A DNA stretch of 64,000 nucleotides from Paratinospora sagittata (taxonomy: Eukaryota > Streptophyta > Magnoliopsida > Ranunculales > Menispermaceae): NCBI GenBank assembly GCA_035771175.1, contig CM069598.1, positions 7,781,413-7,845,412 on the forward strand. The letters are read 5' to 3'. Shown one piece after another: positions 12,072 through 25,399 of this stretch. The number at the start of each line of letters is the position of its first letter. The stretch's first letter is position 1. The translations under genes and the position numbers were made by a program. A model generated the notes under the pieces. That model was not told the origin of the DNA and searched no databases. It saw only the letters and a program-made list of their open reading frames with translations.

Positions 12072-13030
12072 TACAATGTAATATTAATTCACTTATTCTT
12101 CTTATTAAAAATTTTTGCAAACCAAGCTAAGTTAAGCTCGGTAACTCAAAAGAGATTAAATGCCAACCACACCATTGATGAATCTATGGTACAGCTAGTC
12201 TCATTTATAACAGCTCTTGAATTTAACTTGGTTACCAAACCACCAACATTGTAACCCCACCCTTCATAATTAAACCAAAAGCTTTGCTACTAAAAAAACA
12301 ACACAACTCTCTGGGCTCTAATGAGCCATTATTAAAAATTAAATTAATTACTCAATGCTTTATGATCACTGGCTGGCTATAATTTAAGGTGGAAGTATGA
12401 CTGTTTGATCAATCATATATATATATATTTCCTCAAAAACCCAAGTCCTTATGGTGGTTTCATGCAAGGGTTCCAATTTCCTGTTGCCAACTGCTTCAGC
12501 TACAATGCCACGGCTGCAAGGACTCTGGCATGTTCACAAGAACACAACTCTATGTTTCAACTCTGGGACGCTGAAGCGTATAGATCGAAATGGCAATACC
12601 CTCATAACTAGATGTCAATAACAGGGTTGTAATGCCTTGCTTGGGTATGATGTTACTGTGAATGGAGGTATTCTGCAAGAAAGAATGGAAGAAACTAAGA
12701 GATGTTGGGATGCAAGTTGCAATTGAGCGAGCTAGATGAAAGCGCAACGAAAATTTTGACTTAGTTCCATGTAGACCTTCATATATAGATATAACAGAAT
12801 CTCTTTCTTTTTTCTCTACTTTTATTTTAATCTGGACATCTTTCTAGACCTTTTACAATGATGGTGAACGATAAATCAACTCACCAACATTTGGTTGGTT
12901 CGGATGGCATCCGTTCCCCTTACGGATGGATTGATCGCACAAAGATGAAGTTTATAATCAGTAATCAGCATTCAACAATCAAATAATGTAACCGACCGAT
13001 CAAACATGTATACCCGTTTCAAGTGACATG
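12072..13030. other. Gap between SINE and TYW gene; 3' flank and probable 3' UTR
   Basis: The right part, next to 13031, probably includes the 3' UTR of the minus-strand TYW gene. A 68-codon plus-strand ORF (12405-12611) has varied composition but no start context, partner exon or known motif, so it is not called as a gene. Confidence 0.5.
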
Positions 13031-16000
13031 TTAAGTATGGAGCCGTTTGCATCGAACATCTACAACAAGATGGCGTATGTGAGGACCATACCATTTCACC
13101 CTCTCAACATGTTCTACCGAAACCTCCCAAGATAACCCTGAAAATGGAAACGACCTTGGTATAATCACGCCCGCCTACTGTATCTTCAAGGCAAAAATGA
13201 ATAAGAAAACTAGTCCATATACTGAGTAACTTCTGTGGGTGAGGAGAAAATACCTTCAGATATAGCAATATCATGAATCGATTTAGCAACATGCTCTAAC
13301 CACAGAGGCTCCTCGGAGTCCTTCACGTTCTCATGCACATGCAACATTCCACCCTCAACTCTGCAAAATACACAAATTACCATTACATTCCAAGTAAAAA
13401 GTAAATATATTATTGAAAAAAAAAAAAAAACACTTGGAGATCAATACAGCCATATTTGAACCAAATACTCCCCTTTCCTGGATCACAAATTTGGGCTTTT
13501 TTTTTTTTTTTTTTGAGACGAAACAAATACTTGTATTGAATGGACTAATAGTATGTACATATGAGGGAGTATTGAGTATGCACCCAGCAAAATCAAAACT
13601 TTCCTTACAAAAATATTACAAATTTGGGCATTTAAGGCATATGCATTTTAACATCTTGTTCTATCTTTTTTTAGAATGAGATCATGCATAGATCTAAACC
13701 TCAATGGATTTAGTAGCAGCACAAAACTCAAGCTGGGTTGCCTATTCAAAACACTCGGGTCTGTTTCATCAGTCTTTGATGCTAAGCAGAATGTTAATAC
13801 AAAATTTAGAAGTCCAGAGCCCCTCCAATATTGGAAAATACCCTTTCACAGCATCAGGTCTACTGGCAAAAACTTCCCCAGTTATATAAGCCACCCTTGC
13901 AGCAATAATTCTCTCTCTACCAGTACTAGCCAAAATAGAGGATAAGATTCTTTTCCACAATCACTATATATTCAATTCAACTCAACAAAGTATTTTCCCT
14001 ACTAAATGGGGCTAGCTAATATGAATTCGCTTCATCCACTCATCTTTACCAAGGGCTGGATATTTAGTTATTATTGCAATTAAAAAATAGTTACGTTAAT
14101 TGAGGTGCTATTTCCTCTTCTCATAACAAATAAAGAAAACTCTTATCTCGCTCATTGAGAGATCCACAATAACATGAGAAGAGAAAATACATCCTCCAGC
14201 AAATAAAAAACATTCCCCTTACAAATAATGAGAAACCAACAAAAATCATCGAAAGAGACGGGCAAGGTCACAAAGAACGCTACCTTAATGCCCTCACCGC
14301 AGTCAGCCAGCTATCTTTGCTTGAAGGCAGAAGACCAAGGCAAGCACGATCAGCAACGCCCTGCAACAATCAATCAGACCACAGAAAATTGTTTGAGCGG
14401 GAGTGGGCCATATCGACCTAATCTAACAACCTTGAGATTGCAGCAATCACCTACTAAGCAAATAAATCCTCCAATCACAAGAACCAGTAGCAGGCAAAGA
14501 GTAAAGACAATTTTTGTCTACATTTTACCCTTAAATGTTTAACTCCGTTGATGGCTAGAATTGGTTCATGGAAGAAGAAACCTGATCTAAGAAAGTTATC
14601 TATTTGGGAAATTAATATAGCATGACGGTGCTGTCAAAGAACACTTCCAACTCAAAATATAAAAGGATCTCTAATTTATCACAACTTCTCTTCATCATTT
14701 TATGCAATGAACATAGGATTGAGCATTAACAAGGCTGATACAAGTGGTGCCTTATACATAGCAGGAACTAAATTTGAGGGAGTTGACATGCCACAAAGAC
14801 ATTCTAAATTTCTAACGACTGATTTGATTTGACATTGAATCAATTGTTTTCTTCCACCTTTTGGGAGGATGCATGCTATGATTGGGCTTTCAGCAAATTG
14901 AATCAGAAGTAGCATCAATGAACCATGAGATCACAAGGACCATGGACTCACAGATGAAAGTGTTTATAATACACATATAATTGCTTAAAATGGGGTTTGA
15001 AACATGTTGATACATGGTATGAAAGCTTCGAGATCATGGATTCCAATCCCACCACCTACCAATCACCGGAAAAAAATATATATATACAAATATAAATAAA
15101 TAAATATATATATATATATACATTCCATAGATTAAAATGTCAAACACATTTTGATCACAAGATTCTACATGTTTTTTAGGATTCACAGTGGGATTTTGAA
15201 GGATTGAAATTCTAATTTTGAATCTTTTTACCCCTAAATCAAGATGTCAATTGTAAGATTCACAATTATTAAACCATGAACTTATGGTTAACAATGTTTG
15301 CACATCAAGTCTTCAACTCTCTACATCACCAAAATAAAGATAATTATCTAATATTAAATAGGAATTGACTTAGTAATATTGAAGAAAAACTTACACTTCA
15401 GTGATACATTGCAGGGGAGAAAGCAATTGTTGGAAGAAAAAGATGTACTTACATGTCCCTTTTTTGCATAGAAAAAAGAGGAGGGAGGGTAAATTCCATT
15501 TGACAGTGTTTAAAGAATAGGACATACATTAGACTCCTAGGCAAAACCAGAAGTTTTGAAAATGGCATCTAAAGTTTTAAAAATTCGTAAGGGATCCTTT
15601 ACTAAATTCCACACACCTTTAGGCATTTACAAGAACTTTTTTTATTTTTGATAAAAATAGCTTTTTGTTACAAGGGATCTGCAGACTGCAGAGTACAGAT
15701 CTTTTGCATATACCAGTTGTAAAATTGAATAACAAAAATAAATAGGATTGTTAAGGAATATGATCCAAGTTTTATGATTCAAATTAAAAGTTGCATAATT
15801 TCAACAACCAAGAGGACTGCAATCCACACATGTATACAAACCATTTTTAGTTGTCCAATAGATTTTGCCTTTCAAAAAATTGTAATGTATGTCATTACAA
15901 CATCTTGTGCTAAGATGTAGAGACATTTATAAAATTATGGCTGAGCAAACAAAATATCCATAGAGAAATATAATCAATAAAAGAAACTGGTTAAAAATTA

Positions 16001-19000
16001 CTTTCAAAAAACAAGCTTTATAACATACTTTAGGCGCCATAACCCGGTTATCTCCTTCAAGTATGACACACCGGTCAGCAACAGAATTAGCTTGAATGTT
16101 ATGTCGAAGAGCATCTACAGCGTGAGGATTCCATTCACAAGCATAAACCAGTTTTGCCTTGGCCCTAATTGACAATTGAGCTGTCAGTAGAACAGAATAA
16201 AATTAAAATGAACCTGTCAATGTCAACCATGTAGATCAGAAGTATGGCAGCAACAAGTATGTGGCCATAATGTGCAATTCTTAAAGGGGTAGACAGGTAT
16301 CAATTATATTTGGCACAACAGTAACTTGACCGCTTCACAATAGTGATGACATTTAGAATTTTCTACAGGTATAAAGTATAAACTTAGGACAAAATAAAAT
16401 TAGACAAGCAATCTTGATCCATACCCAACAAGGAATGGCAGCACAAAGTATCCAATACCAGCAAACAAGTCCACGATAACTTCATCTCTGCAGTCCAAGC
16501 GGGCCATACGAAGCTTCTCAGAATAATTTCCCCAAGAGAACATGCACTTGGTCGTATCAAAGGAATAGATAATTCCATTTTCTCGATGATGAACCCAGCC
16601 ATTATCCCCCACAAGAATCTCCAAAGTACTGTCCCTTGTTCCAGTTGGTGCAATTCGACCCTGGATGGATGAGAAAGATCATGATGATGAATATTTCAAA
16701 GTGCTATTCACTTGGAAATGGGTTCAATTTCAAAGTGCAATTATGAACACCATCTCATTCTAAGCACTGAAGAAGGAAATAATCACATTTTGTTAACCTA
16801 ATATCTGCAGAATTACATCATTGGTCATATCATATGCATTGAACGATGGAACACAATGATCTAGTCATAGATACATCAAATTATCAAGTACTATGGGTCT
16901 TGTTCTCACCCCCATGCCCCTATTCCTTTTTCTTTTTTTTTGAATTTGGCAAAATTAAGGAAAGAGGATGCATAATAACCAGGTTAAGAGTGTCCACCCA
17001 TTAAAATCAACACAATAAGCTCTAAAACCTTTGATCATTGAACACAGAAACCCAGTAAACCCAACATCTAATAACAACAACTAGTAATTTTGAATAATAC
17101 CCAATTCATCCTTGAAGCATGCTGAAAAAAAAAAAAAGTATAAGAACTCACTTGGAGAGCAAGACGTTGGGTACCAAGTGATTTGGCAACAGTTGGCCAA
17201 AGCTCCTTCCCAATTGAGTCCCATATTGGATCATTAAATGATGTCACAGGAAGAACAACAATATCCCCAAGTCTCTCCCACCTGAAATAGCAAAATAAGG
17301 AATCATAATTCACAGAGAGCAAACAAAAAAAGACCCAGGACATTAGTGTGGGACTCTATCTAAAGCTAAACTTTAGTATAAGAATGTAATGGCCATTAAA
17401 AATGCACGTATAATTTTCTTAACATTGAGGCTGACAAGAAAATCAATGCCAAGTAACCTTGTGGGTATCTGCTCTAACAAGTGCGTTGGTAAGCCCCACT
17501 CCTTTATCAAGGAGCCTATTGCTTCAGTCATAATCTTTTGTCGAGATTTGGGAGTTTCCCGGACATGAGCTACCTCATCTGCAACTAAAGAGCCACCTGA
17601 TGACAACAGATAATTCAATGCTGTTTGACATGAGATGTTATCTATTGAGAGCTTCTCTGTTGTAACCGGCAGCTGTGGATGGCCGTCTCCACCATCAAAT
17701 GCAAGCTTCCAATCAAATTCATGTTTTTGAAAAATGGCATAAAATTTTCCAGTAACAGGTAAAGAAAAACAGATTTCATTTTCACAGGAATAAACCTTTC
17801 TTCCAAGATCTAACCACCCAAATTTCTTTAATATGTCCTTTCCCATTTTAACATATTTTCTTTCAAGTTGTAGAACCCAGTACTTAGAACGCAAGTGGGA
17901 CTCCAGATTTTCACCAGGCATTTCAGTTCCATGATTCAACTTAGAATTTCCAGTCATGGTTTTAGCACTGTTACTTGGACCAAGAATGTCACTGTTATTT
18001 TGCTCTCTTCCCTCTTCAGCCTGCTGTATGCTATGCTTTTCTAACATGCTGGCACCATCTATGGATGCTAACGGGAGCAAACTCACTTTCATTGGCTCAC
18101 TAAACTTTGTTCCAAACGCGTAACAAGCTGCCCCACCACCAATCATCAGAAGATCATCATCAACAACATTGGCAATGCTACGAACAAACAGATCCTTTCC
18201 AGCAGAATCTAGCATCACATGCTTCCAAACACCAGATCGCAGATCTAATAATGCCAACTCATGATAATGTTTTGTAACAGGACACCCCCCAATAATACCA
18301 AGATAATTTTTGTAAACAAACATAGAATGTGAGAACCTGGCACATGGAGTTCTGCCAATTGTCTTCTCCTTTTTCCATAGACATGTATTAATATCAAAAC
18401 TATAAAGTTCATCAAGAGCTTTCTCACCATCATACCCACCAAACATAAACAATTGAGAGCCATTTGAAACCAACGCATGGGAATGACGAGCACATGGCCA
18501 CTCTCCCTGGACAGTCACCTCACTCCACTGTGAATCCTCCGTATCCAGACTATGCATGGAAGAAAAGATTGTTTCATTGTTGAGCCCTCCAAATACAAAT
18601 ATCTTTGAACCTACAACTGCTGCTGCATGCCGGTGCCTGTTTATTATGAAAATTATATTAGAAACGTTAAAAAGATATGATACTTAAAGTCTCATATATT
18701 GTGATGAGCTAATAATTGTAAAACTCGATTTAAGAATTTTATGAGATAGAAAAGGTAGACAAAAAGTTTATAGAGCATGTTGTTCATGGAAATGTACAAG
18801 CATTAAAGTGGAGGACAAAAGACATAACGGTAACAATAACGAAAGTAGACCAATTGGGCAGAAATACTAATAAGTGAACTTCATTTGTACATAGTTTATT
18901 CAGCAAGCCAGACAAACAAAAGTCACCTCAAAAGCATAATTCCCAGAATCACGAATTGAATCTATGAATCCTATGATTCACGATTCGATACAAGGGAAAT

Positions 19001-21867
19001 TGTTTTGAATCCTTAACATGAATAGAATACAACTGAATCTTATAAAAAATCCTAAAATGATAATAGAATCTTGCTATTCACGATATAAATCTTACAATTC
19101 ATGATTCATGTCTTGCGATACAAGTGATCATAAGATTCAAAAATGAGAATGTATATAATGTGTGTTGTAAATTTAAAATATCATGTTTCACTTTCAATTT
19201 AAGCACTTAACATGTGTTAGCCAAAAGAAATATGTAATTACTCATAAGACTTTAAGGCATGATTTTTAACCATTTAACCTTGATAATGTCAATATGAACT
19301 AATTTCTACGAGGATGAGTTCTTCAACAAAAAATCAAAGTAAAGAAATTGCATCTCCTAAAAATCATATCTTAGAGAAAGTTGGTATAGGAAATGAACAA
19401 TTATAAAGTATTATTTTTCAATTTTAATTAAAAAATTAATAAATTAATATGATTACGTTACATATTTTAAAATTGGCCAATTTTGTAAGCATGAACTCCT
19501 TACCGAAGGGATTATTCCAAACAAAATGTTAGTTATTTGGGATCTTCAATTAGTATGAAAATACTAGTTGAATAAAACTATATGTTAAATCTGATTTGTT
19601 TATGGAAATTGCGTTATATATGTGTTTTTATATACGATTCATATAATGCACATGAATCTCGTGATTCATATCCCAATTCAAGTCACCTAAACGATTTGAT
19701 TATGATAAACGATTCTGACTACGATGCTCAAACGAACTTTAGAACTATTGAAGACGTCACCTAGGAGGAAACACACTGCCACTACACTCCACCAATCTCC
19801 ACTTGTTCTTAGCTACATTGAACACCCAAACATCATTTAGGATTTTCAAGGGATCACCCCTGCCACCAATAATAAAAACAGATTCTCCAATCACTGAAGA
19901 TGTATGACCCAATCGCAGTGATGGAGATCCCTCAACATTAATTGCTTGTAACAGACCGGACTGGGTATCGAGCACTAAAGTATCATTTCTTCGAGAATGT
20001 CTTCCAATGCCTCCGAAACCACCAAAGATCAGCACTTTTCTGTGAAGTTTATCATCTAAGATTGAGACTGAATGACCCCACAAAAAAATCTTTTCAACTG
20101 GTTCTCCAATAACCACCATCTTGACAACAGAGATACTGCACAGATGATCTCCTAAACCTGCCAATGAATAATACACTCAGAATAACTAGCTTGTAGATGC
20201 AAGTCCGGGACAGTCAAATCCAACTAACAAAAGATAATGAATATGTGAGGGAGTTGTTTAGTATTAGATAATGGCTGAATGAAGTGCCAACATTATAGGT
20301 ATCAGAATGAATCTTGCTAGACTTTAGAAAATCAAATCTATGGCAGGGTCGTCTTGCTTACATGGCTTATTTCCTAGAGCAGAGACCTATCTTTCAAAGA
20401 AAGTGCATTCTGTAGCCGCTACAAGAGTATATCCATAATGTTTCCTGTTGCATTTTTAAGATCTTATTATGACAGTTGAGACTTTTGAACAACGTCTCTT
20501 CTTAACTTTAAACTTCTAAAAACTAAACAACAAGGCTCATATTTTCTATTCCATTTTCGACAATGAAGAACACAAGGTCCACAAAAGGCTAACATATCCA
20601 TAAAATACATAGATAAAGAACACAACACAGCATGCACAAACATACTAACATTCATAAGGGGACCGTTACTTGTTTTGCTTCTTGTTCCCACCACTTCAAT
20701 AAACCCATTGCCACAAAAATAAATAAATGAAAAACACAGTAACAAGTAACAACCAAAAAAAGAAAAAAGAAAAAAAAAGAAACAAAAAATAAGTGAATTC
20801 AATAACTCTTCCTCCAAAAGGGTATGCTCCACAAAACTATTTCTAAGTTAACATAGTTCTGCTCCATTCAGAAAAATGCACCAAACTATAATTTTCTTTC
20901 AATGCTGATACTACATACTAGTTTTTTCTTAATAGCATATAATTACCAAGAAGTAAAAAAGAAACACAAGTCCTACCAACAATTAAAAGTAAACCAAATA
21001 GCTCAAAAATTCCTCTACTTCCAAATCACAATAAAATCTCAAAATTTATTGCAAGCAGTTAAAAATACCTAAATGGGCATCAGAATTTGCCTCCTCCAAA
21101 CCACACTCTCCAGCACCCAACTGAATCAAATCAACAGACCCATTACTTCCATCAAAGCAATCACCTTGATCTTCACCGCCCACAACAACAACTTCATTCT
21201 TCTCATTCGTCACTTCCTTATTAGACAAAACCTCAGAACTTGTCAATTGGGTCTCCAAAAAAACTCGAAGAAAACCCTCAGTTCTCCTCCTATTAATCTC
21301 CATCTTCTCATTCGCAATCCTCACAAGATACCCAACATACTCCGGCGACACCCTAACCGCTTTAACAGTCCCCAACGGCACTTCCAACCGAATTGAACAC
21401 CGAATTGCGACAATCACGCGCTTATGCGTGCTAGTAATCCCGGATTCTCTGAACCCACAAGAAATGGCGGTCGACACCAGCGACTGAGCCGAGTGAACGT
21501 CCCGGCACTCGACGGCGACGATGAAGGGCTCGAATCGGAAGGTGAGTTCGGCGTCATGAGTCGCTGAGTCGTGGTGGGGGGTTTTGGGGAATAAGAGGTC
21601 GGTGACTGAATCGGGATCGGCCGGGTCGTGGGTGATGTAGAGCCACGAGCCACCTTTGGCTTTCTTTTTATTGGTGATGGTGGGTGGTTGAGAGAGGACG
21701 GAGATGCGGCCGGAGCAGGAGCTGGTGGTGAAAAAAGAAGGGTGGTGGTTGAGGGAAGTGAGGAGAGGAATAATTGGTGCGTCGAGAGTGCCTTTTGGAG
21801 ACTTGTCTGCTTCGGTTGAGGCCATGGACGCCATTGCAGCTGCCTTCCTCTTCTCGAACTCCTCCAT
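13031..21867 (-). CDS. TYW2/3/4: tRNA wybutosine-synthesising fusion protein (TYW3-kelch-TYW2)
   Basis: Makes wybutosine at G37 of tRNA-Phe. Nine exons, all phases closing: 21069-21867, 19761-20157, 17458-18636, 17152-17281, 16425-16660, 16029-16164, 14284-14360, 13254-13360, 13031-13137; 1055 residues. Residues 1-230 are TYW3-like (FEKRKAA, DKSPKG, TTSSCSGRI at 47-55, GGSWLYITHDP at 71-81). Residues about 280-560 hold at least five kelch blades (GHSVSI...IFGGFGG, GHTSSV...IIGGRGD, RHAAAV...VFGGLN, RHSHAL...MFGGYDG, RFSHSM...IIGGCP), as in TYW4. The C-terminal part is TYW2 (Trm5-like fold): KMGKDILKKFGWLDLGRKV, SAM motif DLFAGIG at 899-905, and EWNP at 924-927; TYW2 transfers aminocarboxypropyl from SAM. 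The LCMT methyltransferase half of fungal/animal TYW4 is absent. Arabidopsis has the same fusion. Splice calls are by hand; the small exons 7-9 were placed by similarity. Confidence 0.93.
13485..13629 (-). mobile_element. Short LINE 3' tail with 12-bp TSD inside a TYW intron
   Basis: A 121-bp insert (13497-13617) begins with an 18-T run on the plus strand, so it is a poly(A)-tailed retroposon on the minus strand. It ends, in sense, with ATTTGTTTCGTCTC before the A run, like the ends of other plant LINEs here. Perfect 12-bp flanking repeats, ACAAATTTGGGC, lie at 485-496 and 618-629 of the 13-kb block (13485-13496 and 13618-13629). It sits between TYW exons 7 and 8 and does not touch splice sites. 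Confidence 0.85.
18930..19750. repeat. GATTC/GAATC-rich stretch in TYW intron 2
   Basis: Between exons 2 and 3 of the TYW gene, motifs such as ATGATTCACGATTCG, GAATCTCGTGATTCAT and ATTCACGATATAAATC recur on both strands, forming many short inverted repeats. It could be an old fold-back transposon, but no termini or TSD were found. Confidence 0.35.
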
Positions 21868-21949
21868 TGTTGTAACTTGCGTTGGGTCTGGTTCGGCTGT
21901 GGTGGTTCTGTGTAACTTTGGTTATAATAGACTCCAACAATAACGCAGT

Positions 21950-22320
21950 AGCGAATTAATATGTAACAAGTTTAGACATACAGTTGAAAATAATAGATAT
22001 TTTTTAATATGCATCACACATACTATTATATATTTTTTAATATGTATCGTAATGTTTTACGGTAAACAATTCGCACAATTAAAAACATAGAAAATAAGTA
22101 AAATTTCTTACATAAATTTAACAACTGCAAATTCTGCTTAACCATGCTTGCTTGAGACATTCGTAAGTATCACCTCCTTTTCTTTTTCAAGCCTTTTTAC
22201 AAGTATTCTTTTAAAATAAAACACAAGGTTAGATTCGGCTAGGAATACTCAATGGGGCCAAGAAGCGATCATGACAGTAGAAATTATACGACCAAACCAA
22301 ACCTAATTAGTGAAAGGAAA
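21950..22320. other. Gap upstream of the TYW gene
   Basis: Presumed promoter-side sequence of the minus-strand TYW gene. I see no convincing TATA box, ORF or repeat. Confidence 0.5.
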
Positions 22321-22329
22321 GATCATGGC

Positions 22330-23352
22330 CTTATCTGAAGTGGTTATGGAGATTCTGCAAGAAAGAGGATGCTTTATGGGCTATAGCTCATTTGAGGTTA
22401 ACAGGGACACTAGGCTTGACCATAGAGTACTAAAGTCCTTGGAAGTTCATTGCCTCCATCAACCCTATTGTTAGTAATCACATCTCCCCGGTGGTGGGCA
22501 ATGATTTTGGGAGGATAATTGGATTCGCCCTTCTCCAATGTCCATTCTTTTCCCTCGGATTTTTCACCTCTCAACCTTGCATGATAACCCTATCCTTTTA
22601 TTCATCTCCTCTCCTATTAACGGGCAGCCGATTGCTTGGGACTTTCATTTCTCTCGTCCTCCCCGTCCACGGGCTATGGATGAATTCACATCTCTTCTTA
22701 ACATGTTGTCCTTGGTGCATCTTTCATCTTCTCCCGACTGCTTTCGATGGAACCTTGATAATACCAGTCATTACTCTTGCAAATCCTTTCTCTCCTTTCT
22801 CTTCATTGATGATTCCATCCCATCATCCTCTTTATTTCCCCTCATTTGGAGTGCTCTTATTCCTTCAAAGGTGAAGTTCTTTGGTTGGCTTCTGATTAAT
22901 AGGAAATTGCCTACTAACGATTTATTGCAGCGTCGTTTTCCACGGTCTTATCTTCAATGGTGAATGCTTCACCTTGGCTCATATTTCTCAATCGGCTACT
23001 AGGATCAAAGGCATTGCAAAGTTTGCCTATTGTGCAATGCAACTTTGTGGTGCATTTGGTTGGAGAGAAATATGAGGATTTTTCAGGACATGTCCAGGGC
23101 TGAGATTTGTATTTTTGATGAGGTTGTTAGAGTTGTTGCTCTTGGATTTCTTGTTCCAAAGCTGGAGGTGGGTTTTCCTGTAGGGATTGGATGAGAAACT
23201 GATTTGCTTGTGTATTGTGTGTTGTGGGGTTTTTGTAGGCTTTTGGGTTGTAGTTTGGGTGAGTTCCGCGTAGAGTGCCCCTCCTACTCTTGGTTATGTT
23301 CTTTCGTCATATTAATAAATCTTCTTTTATTTTTGCTCAAAAAAAAGGAAAA
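22330..23352 (+). mobile_element. LINE ORF2 remnant (pre-zf-RVT to poly(A))
   Basis: Frameshifted plus-strand coding remnants in LINE order: a KWLWRF-like start (about 22335), PWKFIASINPIVSN, SPVVGN, FPRIFHLSTLHDNPI, then WSALIPSKVKFFGWLLINRKLPTNDLLQRRFP, the start of the reverse-transcriptase zinc-binding region. A non-coding tail follows, ending in an A-rich stretch at 23339-23354. It is broken by frameshifts, so the ORFs at 22491-22874 and 22538-22963 are fragments of one dead element. No convincing TSD was found. Confidence 0.8.
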
Positions 23353-23359
23353 AACATGA

Positions 23360-24590
23360 AACAACATCATAAGAAATTTCTTTGTTGTTAGTCAATCACA
23401 ATTTGACTAGATGGTAAAAACATCTCCTCTAAATCTATGAAGTTGCAGGTTGAATTTTTTATTATGAGAGTTGTGTCATAGTTCGGAGTTGGGATGTCAA
23501 TATGACAAAAAAGAAGTCTTTTTTTCCTTCTTTTATAAAATAAAATTGTTTTGTTTGGCTCTATTTGGCCAAGTAAACTATTATTTATTGCCTTTTCATT
23601 TTTAATTCTTTCTTCAAAAACAAAAAGGAAGAAAATAAAGAGTTAAAAAAGAAAAGTTATAGGTTAAGATGATTAACGCAACCATATGTGTGTTGAGTAT
23701 ATTTGCATAATTTATAGTAGATGACATCAACCTAAGACTATCAAATCAACTATAACATAAATAGCTAAGCTAACTGACACTAGCTCAACTAATCGACACC
23801 CTCTCCCTTGCATAAGTAGGGAGGGTTCAAGTATGACTGTTTGGTCTCCATAGTCATGTTGTGAACCTGTAGTTGTCTGGTCTTATGTACCTTTAGTTGT
23901 AAAACCTTTAGCCTCTTGTATTCGAGCATTTGCCCACTTCTATGCGATTACACTTCGTATATTTGTATATGCTCTAGAATGATTCATGACGTTGGTGATA
24001 AAATACATCTTAAAAAATTATTATAATCTTCTAATAACAAAAGAAGAAGCTGTTACATAAATATATTAAATACAACTAAACGAAGGGTTAAAACATCTTG
24101 AGAGTCTAATGAATTTAATTACGAAATCTGGTAAAAAAGAACTTTGTGTTATTTTTTTTATCATTGGCGCATGGGCATTAACTCAATAAAAACCTAGGTA
24201 GTGGGTGGGGTGCAAGACACCCTTTGAAAAAGCCTGAGCTGAGCGTCAAGTTGTGTTTCGAGCATGCAAAGGGAGAGTCTTGTCTCTCAGTTCTTATGTT
24301 ACTTTTGCCATGTGTTTTGTCCTTCAGTGTTAAAATTATTTAAATCTATCCAAATCCAATGGGAGATCATGAATAGATTCCCCATACATGAATCATGTGT
24401 GCAGGTGGACAGACACAATGATTCTAACATTTGTTTCATCATTCATCCCACAAATAATATATATTCATGAATCATGACATTCACGGAGTAAAAGGGTTAT
24501 TTTTTTTTCTTTTTTTTCTTTTTTTTCTTGCAGTATGAAGCAAAAGAAAGTAAGAAAGAACTGCAACAGTGAAAGATGACAAGCACTTCT
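23360..24590. other. Intergenic, retroposon-like debris
   Basis: A short sequence around 23398-23460 has a box B-like GCAGGTTGAATTTT and may be an old SINE, but its ends cannot be defined. The rest is AT-rich with no recognisable ORF. Confidence 0.4.
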
Positions 24591-24606
24591 TATTAAAAAG
24601 TAAAAT

Positions 24607-24612
24607 TTTATT
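24607..24612 (-). terminator. Candidate poly(A) signal of eIF1 gene
   Basis: AATAAA on the minus strand, about 235 bases after the eIF1 stop codon. The position is normal for a plant near-upstream element. It was identified by motif only. Confidence 0.4.
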
Positions 24613-24845
24613 ACTCAAAATAATACTTCCATTACAACCCATTGCATATCATCAATAGGCTTGCTGCTTCCACCTAATAACCACAAAAGACCCCAAGAAA
24701 CCAAACCCAAATAAACTTAACACCACACACCAAACCAGACCCAAACTTAATAGAAGTAGAAGTAGAAGAAAATTACTGAAACCATGCCACAAGCTTCAAA
24801 CTCAGAGAATTAATGACTACCCAAGAAAGACAGAGACACACAAAC

Positions 24846-25399
24846 TTAAAAACCATGGATCTTGACGTTATCCTTCTTCACAAGTCCAGCCTTGACAAGG
24901 AAGTTGGAAACGTTTTTTCTTTGATCACCTTGAAGTTGAATAACTTTACCGAGTTCTGCGTCCTGCACAACAGTACCATTGCAACAGAACTCCTTCTTGA
25001 GGTCCTTCAAGATCTTCTCAAAGCTGAACGCTTTCTTCAGCCCTTGCACCGTTGTTAGGCTCTTCTTCCCATTCCTCTGCTGTATGCGTATATGTACATA
25101 CTCCTTAGCTCCAGGAGCAGCTGAGTCGTCAGCCTCAGCAAATGGATCTGCCCATAATCATCATCATTCAATCAAACACTATTAATCTCAGCCCACCATT
25201 AACAGCCAAATTCACACTACAATACCTAACTTTTCATAATACAATTAATTGAGTGTCAAAATTGATTTATATCAATACCCAATTTGAAAATTAATATCTA
25301 ATTACTAGGAGTTAAGACTACAAAAATTTGGAGGCAATGACAGAATTAAAATTAACACTTACCAAAAGCAGTTGGGATCTGGATGTCCAGTTCAACCAT
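24846..25399 (-). CDS. SUI1: Translation initiation factor eIF1 (SUI1)
   Basis: Small cytosolic initiation factor of the 43S pre-initiation complex that enforces AUG start selection. Two coding exons: 25363-25399 (MVELDIQIPTAF, then a split Asp codon) and 24846-25147, giving 112 residues, the usual length for plant eIF1. The SUI1 core is clear: KEYVHIRIQQRNGKKSLTTV, FEKILKDLKKEFCCNGT, QLQGDQRKNVSNFL, and the C-terminal KIHGF. A 5' UTR intron is likely: splice acceptor before 25435 and donor after 25645 (CGCAAG|GTATG), with a TATA box upstream. Plant SUI1 genes commonly have such a leader intron. No anomaly seen. Confidence 0.96.

Noticed and set aside
22313..23365. Possible TSD for the 22.3-23.35 kb LINE (AAAGGAAAGATCATGG versus AAAGGAAAAAACATGA)
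   Set aside because: Several mismatches and A-rich; cannot be separated from chance.
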